DNA of 64,000 nt from Methanobacterium aggregans (GTDB taxonomy: Archaea > Methanobacteriota > Methanobacteria > Methanobacteriales > Methanobacteriaceae): contig NZ_JAGGLN010000002.1 in assembly GCF_017874455.1 (NCBI RefSeq), positions 1 through 64,000 on the forward strand, read 5' to 3'. Positions 35,293-44,432 of the stretch are shown here, piece by piece. How positions within the stretch are numbered: the first letter of the stretch is position 1; each line of letters begins with the position of its first letter. The position numbers and the translations under genes are program-made. The notes below the pieces were generated by a model. The model was not told the origin of the DNA. It searched no databases and saw only the letters and a list, made by a program, of their open reading frames with translations.

Positions 35293-37011
35293 ATGAATGT
35301 TTTTGCAACCCTGTCATTCATTGCTTTCATGCTATGCTTTTTCATGGGCAACTTCATCTATCATAAAAATTCTGATAGTTCCCTAAATAAGATGGTAGCT
35401 GTTTTATGTATTTTGGTAGGATTTCTGGCATTTGTGGAGTTTGAATACAGGCAGGTGGTTGACTTTCAAACTGCTTACTTCTGGTTGAAGATCAGTGGAC
35501 TGTGGCCCTTAGTACCCGCCATACTTCTGCATATTTCCCTCATATTCACAGAAAAAAAGAAGATCCTAAGGAACAAACTCACCTACATCGCAATATATGC
35601 ACCTGCACTGATAATATCAATTTTCGCAATTAACACCCCAATGATGCTTGAAGGTATTTTAAAGGAGTACTGGGGCTGGACTTATGTCTTTCCAAAAAAT
35701 TCTCTACTTTTTGGTTTAATGAGTATCTGGACAATAATCTGTACCATAATCTCCGGAACTCTATGCTTTTTACATTATCTGAAATCCCATCACATTGAAA
35801 GGATGCATGCAAAGTACATGCTTGCAGGCCTTTATCTACCACTGCTTGTAAGCTTCTCAAGCGATTTTGTGTTCCCCACAGTATCTGTAAGGGTGCCTGA
35901 AATGACCATGGCCATGTCAACACTTGGTATCACATTCATAAGCTATGGAATATGGAAATACGGGTTCCCAGCCCTTACTGCAGCATCAGTTGCAGATGAA
36001 ATAGTTTCCACCATGTCTAACTTTTTGATACTTCTTGATAGTCAAAAAAACATAATTACAGTTAACAAGGCCACGTGTAATCTTCTGGGCTACGATAAAA
36101 ATGAACTGGAAGGATTTTCTGTGGGAAAGATCTTTGCAGATGAAAATCAGGAAAGGTTGATATTCATTGGAGATTATTTAAATGCAAAGAGAGGACCGAA
36201 CTCCATGAATATGGAATTGAACTTCGTTAACAACTTTGAATTAAATCTGAAATCTAAAAATGGCTTTAAAATCCCAGTTATCATCTCAAAATCATTTATA
36301 AAAAATGAAGAAGGTTTGATTGTAGGTATCATACTCATTGGAAATGATATCCGTGATATTAAATCCATTGAAGATAAAATTGAATCTGCACTTGAAGAAA
36401 AGGAGTTGCTACTTCAGGAAGTGCATCACAGGGTTAAAAATAATCTTCAGATCATATCCAGCCTTTTGAGTCTTCAGTCCAACTACATCAAAGAACCCGA
36501 AGACCTGGAAATATTCCAAAATAGCCAAAATCGTGTTAAATCCCTGGCATTGATACATGAGAAGCTTTACCAATCCCCAAATTTTACCCACATCAACTTC
36601 GAAGATTATATTTGGAGTTTAATGAGTTATCTTCTAGGTTACTACAAACCCAACAGTATCAAACTGGAAATTGATGTTAAGGACATATTCATGGGCATTG
36701 ATACTGCAGTTCCCTGCGGCCTTATAATAAACGAACTTGCAACGAACTCCATAAAACATGCATTTCCAAATTCCATGCCAGGTACAATTAAGATTGGGCT
36801 TTACTATAATAACTCGGAATTTGAACTCGTTGTAAGGGATGATGGGATTGGTTTTCAGGAGGCTATCAATTTTGAAACAACTGAAAACCTTGGATTAAGA
36901 CTTGTTTCTGCATTAACTCAACAAATTAACGGGACCATAAAACTGAATAGAATTAATGGCACAGAGTTCAGAGTTAAGTTTCATGAAGTGGAGTATGCAA
37001 AGAGAATTTGA
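35293..37011 (+). CDS. Membrane-bound PAS histidine kinase (HWE/HisKA_2 type)
   Basis: A 572-residue sensor kinase. Residues 1-225 carry about seven helices of the 7TM histidine-kinase N-terminal kind. A PAS domain follows (about 235-350; ILLDSQKNIITVNKATCNLLGY). The phosphoacceptor block is EVHHRVKNNLQIISSLLSLQS (His near 377). The ATPase domain has NELATNSIKHAFP, DDGIGF and NLGLRLV. No response regulator gene is nearby; such kinases in methanogens often signal to unlinked partners. A GGAG ribosome site precedes the ATG. Signal unknown. Confidence 0.92.
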   Translation: MNVFATLSFIAFMLCFFMGNFIYHKNSDSSLNKMVAVLCILVGFLAFVEFEYRQVVDFQTAYFWLKISGLWPLVPAILLHISLIFTEKKKILRNKLTYIAIYAPALIISIFAINTPMMLEGILKEYWGWTYVFPKNSLLFGLMSIWTIICTIISGTLCFLHYLKSHHIERMHAKYMLAGLYLPLLVSFSSDFVFPTVSVRVPEMTMAMSTLGITFISYGIWKYGFPALTAASVADEIVSTMSNFLILLDSQKNIITVNKATCNLLGYDKNELEGFSVGKIFADENQERLIFIGDYLNAKRGPNSMNMELNFVNNFELNLKSKNGFKIPVIISKSFIKNEEGLIVGIILIGNDIRDIKSIEDKIESALEEKELLLQEVHHRVKNNLQIISSLLSLQSNYIKEPEDLEIFQNSQNRVKSLALIHEKLYQSPNFTHINFEDYIWSLMSYLLGYYKPNSIKLEIDVKDIFMGIDTAVPCGLIINELATNSIKHAFPNSMPGTIKIGLYYNNSEFELVVRDDGIGFQEAINFETTENLGLRLVSALTQQINGTIKLNRINGTEFRVKFHEVEYAKRI

Positions 37012-37051
37012 ATGAAATAATTTAACATCATTCAAGACCCCAATTCGGGAT

Positions 37052-37672
37052 CTAAATTTCAACTATTATTTCATTTCTCCTTAAAAATCCGGGCACTAGA
37101 GGGTTGTTGTACTGAGCCACTATAAAATTTGATTTGGGTTTTATTCCTTTTTTATCCAGATATTGTATCATTTCATCCATCTTTTCCTGTGCAAGATCTT
37201 TTTTAACCCTTCCTGAAAACTTCAAAACCAGTGCATGCTGATTTTTAACCTCTTTAAATTTTATTCTATCATCCTCTGGCTCTGGAAGGGTTTCAAGTTC
37301 ATATCCTTTGGGAATTGTAAATGATATTCTGTGGATGTTTTTTCCCTTCTTCTCATGAGTAACAGGAGCTGTCATAGATATTTTCTCAGATTCAACCAAA
37401 GCTTCCTGTGTTACTGGAGCTGCCATTGAAATTTTCTCAAATTCTCCTTTAGATTCTGAAACATCTTCCTCAGATACCGGTGCTGTCATAGATATTTTAG
37501 AGCGTTTCCTGTTGGCTCCAAATATGTACTTTGCAAGTATGGAGAATCCTCTTCCAATGGAATCATCAAAATCTCCCTCAACATCCACCTGTGCCAGTAT
37601 GTAAGGGTCATAGTTTCTGATTTCAAATTTACCATCTTTACTCTCAACACTGAACTCAGGGCTTTCAACCAT
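37052..37672 (-). CDS. SOUL-family haem-binding protein
   Basis: A 206-residue protein. The opening VESPEFSVESKDGKFEIRNYDPY and the IGRGFSILAKYIFGANR block are typical of the SOUL/HBP fold, which binds haem or tetrapyrroles. A loop contains three similar segments: KISMTAPVSEE, KISMAAPVTQE and KISMTAPVTHE. The SOUL hallmark normally appears once or twice. A GGGGG/GGAGA ribosome site precedes the ATG. It is divergent from the heliorhodopsin gene, with 113 bp between their start codons, so the two may share control. Confidence 0.9.
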   Translation of the reverse strand: MVESPEFSVESKDGKFEIRNYDPYILAQVDVEGDFDDSIGRGFSILAKYIFGANRKRSKISMTAPVSEEDVSESKGEFEKISMAAPVTQEALVESEKISMTAPVTHEKKGKNIHRISFTIPKGYELETLPEPEDDRIKFKEVKNQHALVLKFSGRVKKDLAQEKMDEMIQYLDKKGIKPKSNFIVAQYNNPLVPGFLRRNEIIVEI

Positions 37673-37785
37673 TCTCCAACCCCCAATTGGTTAATTGAAG
37701 TAAAAAAAATTCTTCACCATTTAATAATATTGTAAATCAAATAATAAGTAACTAAAGATTTCATCATAAAAAGGAGGGGTTTGAC

Positions 37786-38604
37786 ATGGATAATGATGAA
37801 AGGAAGGAAATAATGTCTAAGTCTCCAATTAGTTTTGAGGGGCTTCGAAAACTGAATATAGGTGCTGGAACCCTGCACCTCATTCAGGGGATTTTAATGA
37901 TTGCCCTGGGCCTTCTTCTGACTTGGAACAGGGATATATACACGTTTTACCTGAAGTTTCAGGTTATACCACCGAACGTGTTCAAGGTTGCACCAGATCC
38001 AAGTGTGATATTTACTGTGGGATACTTGGGAGTTATCCTAGCATCGTTTCTGCTCATATCAGCAGCGGCACACTTCATAATCGCTTTTTTAAGAAACAAC
38101 GAGTACAATGAAAACCTTAAAAAGGGAATGAATCCCTACAGATGGTACGAATACGCCCTTTCAAGCTCCATAATGATTGTGATACTTGCAACTTTTGTTG
38201 GAGTCTGGGATCTATGGTCTCTGGTGATGATATTCATCCTAAATGCCATGATGATCATGTTCGGCTACCTCATGGAGAAGATCAACCAGTACCCTAAAAA
38301 AACTGACTGGTCACCCTACCTTCTGGGATGTGTCTCTGGACTGACACCGTGGATAGTGATTGCAGCCTACTTCGTAGCTGCCCTTGGCTCATCAGCAACC
38401 AAACCACCAACCTTTGTTTACCTGACCCTTCTCATTTACTTCGTAATGTTCAACACCTTCTCAGTGAACATGGTGCTTCAGTATAAGGGTATCGGAAAGT
38501 GGAGGGACTACCTCTACGGTGAAAGGGTTTACATAATCCTCAGCTTAATCGCAAAAACTGCACTGGCATGGCTGGTATTTATAGGGATCTTTGCTCCGTT
38601 CTAA
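37786..38604 (+). CDS. Heliorhodopsin
   Basis: A 272-residue seven-helix retinal protein. Family hallmarks are all visible: LHLIQG with His31 in helix A, SAAAHF with His96 in helix B, RWYEYALSSS with Glu122 as probable Schiff-base counterion in helix C, the QYKGIGKWRDYLYGE block, and LSLIAKTALAW with Lys257 as the retinal-binding lysine in helix G. Length matches the family (about 250-280). The N terminus is expected on the cytoplasmic side, inverted relative to type 1 rhodopsins. GGAGGGG lies 6 nt before the ATG. No ion-pump motif or retinal synthesis gene is present in this window. Role unknown; proposed signalling or enzyme regulation in the family. Confidence 0.9.
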   Translation: MDNDERKEIMSKSPISFEGLRKLNIGAGTLHLIQGILMIALGLLLTWNRDIYTFYLKFQVIPPNVFKVAPDPSVIFTVGYLGVILASFLLISAAAHFIIAFLRNNEYNENLKKGMNPYRWYEYALSSSIMIVILATFVGVWDLWSLVMIFILNAMMIMFGYLMEKINQYPKKTDWSPYLLGCVSGLTPWIVIAAYFVAALGSSATKPPTFVYLTLLIYFVMFNTFSVNMVLQYKGIGKWRDYLYGERVYIILSLIAKTALAWLVFIGIFAPF

Positions 38605-38645
38605 TCAGAGAACACTGTTTAAATATCCAAAAATGATTTTATACC

Positions 38646-38658
38646 TTTTTATTTTTTT
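38646..38658 (+). terminator. T-run terminator after heliorhodopsin
   Basis: Runs of five and seven T separated by a single A, about 42 bases after the stop codon. Confidence 0.45.
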
Positions 38659-38751
38659 AATTAAAATTTGTTGTATTAAATTAGTAAAACTTGGTAAAAT
38701 AAGGATTTAAACCCCTTAAAAATTAAATTGGATGAGTATTCGCCGTTTATT

Positions 38752-39144
38752 TCATGGAAAGTCCAGCTTCATGTCCATGTCCATTAAATCTTCAAGTGCC
38801 TCCACGAATTCCATGAAAGAATCTGGAAAGTCGTTGGTTCCTGCAGATTCAATTTCCATGTCTTCAATGGATATTTGAACCTTCCATTGGGTTCCATCAA
38901 AACAGCAGAGATCGTAGTGTTCATTCCACTCCCACAGTCCCATATCCTCCATCTTATGCCAAAAGTCTTCCCATTGGTTTTCACTGGGAGTTATGGGCTC
39001 TGAAATACCATCAATATTTCCTTCTTGGTAGATCAGGCAATTATTTTGGAGTTTTACTGAAAATCTCTCTTTTGGATAGATAATTGAACCATACTCCACC
39101 ACAAACTTTTCTGGAATCATATCCTGCATGTTCATCCTAATCAT
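38752..39144 (-). CDS. Acidic cytoplasmic protein, unknown function
   Basis: A 130-residue protein, acidic overall, with a Met/Asp-rich C terminus (ALEDLMDMDMKLDFP). The middle (MGLWEWNEHYDLCCFDGTQWKVQI) looks like a beta-rich core. Several ATGs are possible at the 5' end; AGGATG could serve the one at 39129. It ends just upstream-adjacent (11 bp) to the flavin reductase gene on the same strand and may be co-transcribed with it. No family recognised. Confidence 0.6.
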   Translation of the reverse strand: MIRMNMQDMIPEKFVVEYGSIIYPKERFSVKLQNNCLIYQEGNIDGISEPITPSENQWEDFWHKMEDMGLWEWNEHYDLCCFDGTQWKVQISIEDMEIESAGTNDFPDSFMEFVEALEDLMDMDMKLDFP

Positions 39145-39155
39145 TTAATTATGGC

Positions 39156-39722
39156 CTATTTAAGCTCTTTACCCACATTAAATGCCTTTGCCAGATATTT
39201 TCCTACAGAGTAGTAGGCTCTGCCTGCAGGGTCGTATATGAATGGTTTTATCTTGTTTATGTCTGGAATTCCATCTGGATCAAGGGCTTCCTCATCCACC
39301 TTAACATCCATTATCTCACCGTTGAGTTGGACGTGCACCCCCAGATCTGCTGTTTGAACCAGTTTGCACTCGAGAACCATTGGGAACTCTTTAACATAGG
39401 GGGCATCCACTACTTCACTTTTAACTGGAGTTAAACCGGCTTTCTCAAATTTATCCGCGTTCCTGCCTGATACTATTCCGGAGTAATCTGCCTCCTTAAC
39501 ATGTTCCTCTGAGGGTATGCTTACTGTGAAGGCCTCCCTTTCAAGTATGTTTTCATAGGTGTATCTGTGCTTTTGAAGTGAAATTGAAACACACGGCGGA
39601 TTGGAACAGGATATACCTCCCCATGCTGCTGCCATTATATCAGGTTTTCCAGCTTTGTCGTAGGTCCCAACTATGAAGACTGGTGTTGGATAAACTATTG
39701 TTTTTGCTCCTATTGATCGTTT
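39156..39722 (-). CDS. Flavin reductase-like FMN protein (flavoredoxin type)
   Basis: A 188-residue split-barrel protein. PTPVFIVGTYDKAGKPDIMAAAWGG and CSNPPCVSISLQKHRYTYENI match the flavin reductase/flavoredoxin domain that binds FMN. The start was set at MKRSIG, 9 nt after AGGAG. Flavoredoxins pass electrons between ferredoxin or NAD(P)H and acceptors. It lies next to a nitroreductase on the same strand, 110 bp away. Confidence 0.85.
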   Translation of the reverse strand, partial: KRSIGAKTIVYPTPVFIVGTYDKAGKPDIMAAAWGGISCSNPPCVSISLQKHRYTYENILEREAFTVSIPSEEHVKEADYSGIVSGRNADKFEKAGLTPVKSEVVDAPYVKEFPMVLECKLVQTADLGVHVQLNGEIMDVKVDEEALDPDGIPDINKIKPFIYDPAGRAYYSVGKYLAKAFNVGKELK

Positions 39723-39832
39723 CATACGCATCATCTCCTAAAAAGTTTTTAAATTAATTATTTAGGGTTTTGAATGATTTAAATGATTATTTTTAAAATT
39801 ATGATTTGAAATATGTTTTAAAGGTAAATCCC

Positions 39833-40333
39833 CTACCAATGTTCGTAACGTACAATCTGGGACAGTTCCTTACGTGTTTTAGGTCTTATTTCATCATCAG
39901 GATAGCCCAGAGTTGTGAATAAAATTGGTTCAACACCTTCAGGTAACTTCAATACACTCCTAGCTGCATCTGCATTGAAAGCTGCTATCCAACAGGTTCC
40001 CAGCCCTAAACTGGTTGCTTCAAGTATCAGGTGATCCATGGCTATTGTAACATCCACTTCACTGTAATTTTTACCGTCACTGCGAACCCATCCCTCTTCA
40101 GGCACTGCACATGCACATATCACTATGGGTGCATGGGTGAACCATTCTGCACCGTAAATAGCCTTTAGCTCATCTTCTCTTCCACTTGTTTTAATAACTA
40201 TGAATTTGAATGGCTGTTTGTTGGCTGCTGTTGGTGCAATACGTACCGCTTCCAATATTTTTTCGAGTTTTTCAGTTTCTATTGGTTTGTTTTTATATTT
40301 ACGTACGCTGTACCTTCTCTCAATTAAATCCAT
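39833..40333 (-). CDS. Nitroreductase-family protein
   Basis: A 166-residue protein. The opening MDLIERRYSVRKYKNKPIE and the block VRIAPTAANKQPFKFIVIK are typical of the nitroreductase fold, and GLGTCWIAAFN is the third conserved segment. It probably binds FMN as a dimer. The start was set at MDLIERRYS; a frame extending to 40375 is open, with GGAGGTG inside it 14 nt before this ATG, farther than usual. Substrate unknown. A different subfamily from the TM1586-like protein at 24533. Confidence 0.85.
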   Translation of the reverse strand: MDLIERRYSVRKYKNKPIETEKLEKILEAVRIAPTAANKQPFKFIVIKTSGREDELKAIYGAEWFTHAPIVICACAVPEEGWVRSDGKNYSEVDVTIAMDHLILEATSLGLGTCWIAAFNADAARSVLKLPEGVEPILFTTLGYPDDEIRPKTRKELSQIVRYEHW

Positions 40334-40765
40334 AAACTTTATTAGAACACCTCCAAAAAATACATCATTTTTCATGCTTTTTTCCAGTGCAGGAGTTAAT
40401 TCAAGTTCTTACTTCAAATTAACACGTATACGAAAATATTTAGGCACTGTTACTTTGAACCCATTCCCCTATGTAAAATATGAAAATAAATTATTGCAGA
40501 TGGATATTAATATATAAATTGTTTTATAAATTGTTTTTAAATAATTTTGTTAATAATATCTAATAAAAATGGAATGATCAAAAATTTTTACAAACAATGG
40601 GCATTTAGAGTAGATATTAAACTAAGAATTTATAAAATTAGGAATATCAATTTCAGCAATGCCCAAAAAACATAGATCATCAAAATAGCCTTATTAAGTT
40701 AAAAAATTAGAAAAAATAAATTTAATGTGCATAAATCACTCATAAAGTTTCAGGAGGATTTAAAG
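40334..40765. other. 432-base A+T-rich gap
   Basis: No gene seen. Promoters for the flanking divergent genes are expected here. Confidence 0.55.
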
Positions 40766-40921
40766 ATGAAGATCAACCTAACAGAAAAATGTCCAAAGTG
40801 TGGATGTCAGGATAAAACAATTGAAAGAAAAATACGTGATGAACACCTTGCTTTTGCCACTACCGGAACTGTTGTATGCTCAAAGTGTGGTTACGTTTTT
40901 AATTCACCAGATGATAAGTAA
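40766..40921 (+). CDS. Small zinc-ribbon protein
   Basis: A 51-residue protein with CPKCGC and CSKCGY separated by 26 residues, a complete four-cysteine zinc ribbon. The start was set at MKINL after AGGAGG; an in-frame ATG thirteen codons upstream lacks such a site. Zinc ribbons this size bind nucleic acids or proteins. Function unknown. Confidence 0.7.
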   Translation: MKINLTEKCPKCGCQDKTIERKIRDEHLAFATTGTVVCSKCGYVFNSPDDK

Positions 40922-41126
40922 AGAAAAAGATGAAACTGAAAAATGAATCAGATTTACCTGTGAAGATCAAAGGAAATTAGAAACCAGGATTTTAAAATAG
41001 GTAACTTATTGTGTTCTGTGAGTTTAAAACACTTCAGTTAAGGGAACTTCCATTTATCCTTTCATAGCTTCACCATTTCAAAATTTTAACATTAATTAGT
41101 TTTAATTAAAAGCTGGCCAGATTAAA

Positions 41127-41435
41127 ATGAGAAAGTTATTGTGGTGGGTGATTGCAGGCACAACTGGGGGCCCTAACCGTGCCAAGATAATTAAAGAGCT
41201 GCATGAAAGGCCTTACAATGCTCATCAACTGGCTGAAAGATTGGAACTTAACTACAAAACTGTGCGCCACCATCTCAAAGTTCTGGATGAGAACAATTTA
41301 ATCACATCATCTGGAAAGAAGTATGGTGAGCTTTACTTCCTTTCGGATAAGATCATTGAAAACTACGATGTTTTTGAGGATATATGGAAGGAACTGAAAT
41401 ATGGATCAGAAAAGGAACAACCCCAAAATCCATAA
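41127..41435 (+). CDS. ArsR-like winged-helix regulator
   Basis: A 102-residue protein. Residues 17-75 form a winged helix (KIIKELHERPYNAHQLAERLELNYKTVRHHLKVLDENNLI), with NYKTVRHHL as recognition helix. There are no cysteine metal-binding sites, so the signal is not an obvious metal. It precedes a membrane protein and the second MacB-type exporter on the same strand and is likely their regulator. No strong ribosome site is evident. Confidence 0.85.
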   Translation: MRKLLWWVIAGTTGGPNRAKIIKELHERPYNAHQLAERLELNYKTVRHHLKVLDENNLITSSGKKYGELYFLSDKIIENYDVFEDIWKELKYGSEKEQPQNP

Positions 41436-41477
41436 GCGTGAATTAAAGATTAAGATGATAGTAGAGAGGATAAGAAC

Positions 41478-41801
41478 ATGTTAACACCCTATGAAATCAC
41501 TGCAATTATTTATGTGGCTTTAGTAGTTGGATTGATAAACATTTTTTTGCTCTTAGACCTCCTTTACTCCTATTGGAACACTTATAAAGAGTTAGAATCC
41601 AAATTTACAGTGGGACTCATCTTTTTTACTTCATTTCTCCTGCTTCAAAACGTTTTAGCATCCATTTTTATTGCAGTACAGCTTATTTTACCTCCAGATT
41701 TTAATGGTTCGGAACTTGGAAAACCACATCTTCCACTACTTTTGATCAATTTAATCCAGTTAGTGGCTCTTTCCATACTTTTGAGGATAACACGGAAATA
41801 G
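41478..41801 (+). CDS. Three-helix membrane protein, unknown function
   Basis: A 107-residue protein with hydrophobic helices at about residues 8-32, 42-68 and 85-103. It lies 42 bp downstream of the ArsR-like gene on the same strand and upstream of the second exporter, so it is probably co-regulated with them. The pairing of an HTH gene with a three-helix protein is common in methanogens, but the function is unknown. Confidence 0.65.
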   Translation: MLTPYEITAIIYVALVVGLINIFLLLDLLYSYWNTYKELESKFTVGLIFFTSFLLLQNVLASIFIAVQLILPPDFNGSELGKPHLPLLLINLIQLVALSILLRITRK

Positions 41802-41964
41802 GCTAATGTTTTCATAAGTTTATAATTATTATCTCTATTTTTAATTAATATCTGAAAAATGTTCAGAGTATGTGCTGAAATTCACAGTATTATTGTAATT
41901 TATGCATAATTTATGTGTGATTTGGGCATATCTATTTCATACAACTCCAACATAAATAAATTAT

Positions 41965-43137
41965 ATGTCATACTTAACACTAATTCTGAAAAATCCATTC
42001 AGAAACAAAACCCGGACCTCCCTTTCAATCATTGGAATTGCAATAGGGATAACTATCATAGTGGCCATGGGCATGATCACAAATGGGCTTCAAGCATCCA
42101 CCCAGACCACCCTCAAGGCAGGTGCGGCTGAAATCACTGTGACACATGCAGGTTCCAATGCATTTGTTTCAAGCGGAGGTACCATAGATCAAAGCCGTGT
42201 AGCTGATATTAAAGGAATTGGTGGAGTCAAAGATGCTGCAGGTATTTTAAAGGTTAGTAACTCCAGCACCACTTCTGGAACTTCTTCAAGTTCGTCTGCT
42301 AGTCCCGCAGGATCTGGAGGATTTGGAGGTTTGTCAATAATTGGTATTGATAATAGCCAGCTGAGCCTTGCAGGTATAAGTGCTGATAACGTCAATGGAA
42401 GTTTGTTCAGTAATGGAAGTACAGATGAAGTTATAATAGGTAAAACCGCAGCTCAAAGTCTTAATAAAACTGTTGGAGATACCATAAACCTTTACGGGAA
42501 AGACTTCAAGATAACTGGAATTTTTGAGACTGGAAACTTCATACAGGATGCAGGAGTTTTCATGCCCCTTAACACCCTCCAAAACTTGACAAGCAACACC
42601 AACAAGGTCAGTAACATATACGTTAAGGTCAAAGACAATGCAAATGTAACGCAGGTAAGTAAATCCATTGCAGATGCCTATCCGAATGAGCTGTCAACAA
42701 CAACAGCTGCAGATCAGGCCAACAGAATAAGTCAAGCTATGGGAACCATAGACACAGCTTCCTGGGCAATTTCACTCCTTGCAATATTCATTGGTGGAAT
42801 TGGAGTTATAAACACCATGATAATGTCAGTATTTGAGAGAACAAGAGAAATAGGAGTTCTTAAAGCTGTTGGATGGAAAGACAGGAGAATCTTGGGAATG
42901 ATACTCGGTGAATCCATCGTACTCACACTCATAGCTGCAGTTGCAGGTACGGTTGTTGGAGTGGTAGGAGTTGAAGTTCTACTGTCCTTTTCAAGCAGCA
43001 CAATAACGCCGGTATTTTCAATTGACATATTAATACGGGCCTTTGGAGTGGCCTTGATCGTGGGGGTTCTCGGTGGACTGTATCCAGCATACCGTGCCTC
43101 CAGATTACAACCAACAGAGGCTCTGCGCTATGAATAA
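41965..43137 (+). CDS. MacB-type ABC transporter permease (unit 2)
   Basis: A 390-residue MacB-like permease with one N-terminal helix (about residues 16-38). A Ser- and Gly-rich stretch (NSSTTSGTSSSSSASPAGSGG) lies within the extracellular domain. Three C-terminal helices follow (about 262-290, 305-335, 350-375), ending LQPTEALRYE as in unit 1. No clear ribosome site precedes the ATG. Overall layout matches the permease at 11451; the Ser-rich linker is specific to this copy. Confidence 0.9.
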   Translation: MSYLTLILKNPFRNKTRTSLSIIGIAIGITIIVAMGMITNGLQASTQTTLKAGAAEITVTHAGSNAFVSSGGTIDQSRVADIKGIGGVKDAAGILKVSNSSTTSGTSSSSSASPAGSGGFGGLSIIGIDNSQLSLAGISADNVNGSLFSNGSTDEVIIGKTAAQSLNKTVGDTINLYGKDFKITGIFETGNFIQDAGVFMPLNTLQNLTSNTNKVSNIYVKVKDNANVTQVSKSIADAYPNELSTTTAADQANRISQAMGTIDTASWAISLLAIFIGGIGVINTMIMSVFERTREIGVLKAVGWKDRRILGMILGESIVLTLIAAVAGTVVGVVGVEVLLSFSSSTITPVFSIDILIRAFGVALIVGVLGGLYPAYRASRLQPTEALRYE

Positions 43138-43816
43138 GATTAAAACCAATACAACCAAGATAATCAACATCAAAAACCTTAAAAAAGGCTACGATAACAA
43201 CCAAATAAAAGCTTTGAATGGTGTTGACCTTGAAATAAAAGAAGGAGAATTTATAGCCATAATGGGACCTTCAGGCTCTGGTAAATCCACACTACTCAAT
43301 ATGATAGGAGCACTGGACAGAGCAGATGGGGGATCCATAGAAGTTGCAGGTATCGATCTATTTAAAGCCAAAAATCTCAGTGAATTTCGCTCCAAAGAGA
43401 TAGGCTTCGTTTTCCAGATGCACAACCTCATACCCAACCTCACGGTAATGGAAAACGTCGAAATACCCATGTACGAGACATCCATATCCTCAGATGAAAT
43501 GCATGAAAGGGCTTTGGAACTTTTAAAAGCAGTAGGCCTTGAAGACAAGGTCAATCAAAGACCTACAAAACTTTCAGGCGGTGAAAGGCAGAGAGTAGCA
43601 ATAGCCCGGGCTCTTGTTAACCACCCCTCCATAATTCTAGCAGACGAACCCACAGGTGCCCTTGATTCAAAAAATGGGAAGATAATACTCGACCTTTTGA
43701 AGGACCTGCACCAAAGGGAGAACGTGACCCTCATAGTGGTAACTCACGCACCAGACGTTGGACAAATGGCTGAAAGGACCATAGAAGTTCTTGATGGAAA
43801 AATAGTGTCCAAATAG
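43130..43816 (+). CDS. MacB/LolD-type ABC transporter ATPase (unit 2)
   Basis: A 228-residue ATPase. Walker A is GPSGSGKST, the signature LSGGERQRVAIAR, Walker B ILADEPTGALD, and the switch His is in VTHA. The ATG overlaps the permease stop codon by 8 bp, a translational-coupling arrangement; the AGAGG just upstream may be its ribosome site. It energises the preceding permease. It is a paralogue of the ATPase at 12607. Confidence 0.93.
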   Translation: MNKIKTNTTKIINIKNLKKGYDNNQIKALNGVDLEIKEGEFIAIMGPSGSGKSTLLNMIGALDRADGGSIEVAGIDLFKAKNLSEFRSKEIGFVFQMHNLIPNLTVMENVEIPMYETSISSDEMHERALELLKAVGLEDKVNQRPTKLSGGERQRVAIARALVNHPSIILADEPTGALDSKNGKIILDLLKDLHQRENVTLIVVTHAPDVGQMAERTIEVLDGKIVSK

Positions 43817-43837
43817 AAATATCCAATTTCTTTTAAA

Positions 43838-43865
43838 CCTTTTTTTAAATTTTTATTTTTTTTTA
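43838..43865 (+). terminator. T-rich terminator after the second ABC unit
   Basis: Runs of seven, five and nine or more T interrupted by short A stretches, about 20 bases after the stop. Confidence 0.45.
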
Positions 43866-44432
43866 AGATTAAAAGGTTCATTTAAAATTGAAAAAACAGA
43901 TTTTAATAGATCTGATAAAATAGAAATTAAAATAGTAGTTTTTAATCCAACAAATATCGATTTTTAAGGGTTATATCCTAATATTTGCAGTTTTTATGAT
44001 TTTTAGATCATGAGGGGATCATGAATCACATGCCAAACATTTTAAAGAAGCTAAAGGTATTGAAAAGTGTTATAGATCTTTATATTTTAATTTAAACCCA
44101 TTAAAACTGTTTAAGTACACTTTGAATGGATCCATGTATTGGTTGTTATATTACAAGCATGACATGGAGTTAAGAATGTATTTGATTAGTTCTCTTTTTT
44201 TGAAAATAAGGTTTGAATGGGCTTATTTACTGAGAATGGAAACCCAAGTAACTGGTCCATGATCATCCATTTCAATTCCCATTTAAAACGTTTAAAATTA
44301 AAAAAAGAGTTCTATGCGTGCCTTTTTTTTGATTTTAGACCAAAAGCTTTATATGTTATTGTGAGGTACCTAAGTTGGTGCCAAAAAAGTCCTACATTAC
44401 TCTTTTATAAAGTAGGGCGTGGAGGCGGTACA
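43866..44432. other. Noncoding gap before the Lys/Tyr-rich secreted protein
   Basis: About 570 bases without a supportable gene. The frame of the next gene is open back to 44217, but its upstream part has no signal-peptide logic and is treated as noncoding. Confidence 0.5.

Noticed and set aside
44217..44432. A 72-residue N-terminal extension of the Lys/Tyr-rich protein
   Set aside because: It would bury the signal peptide in the middle and shows no conserved-looking sequence.
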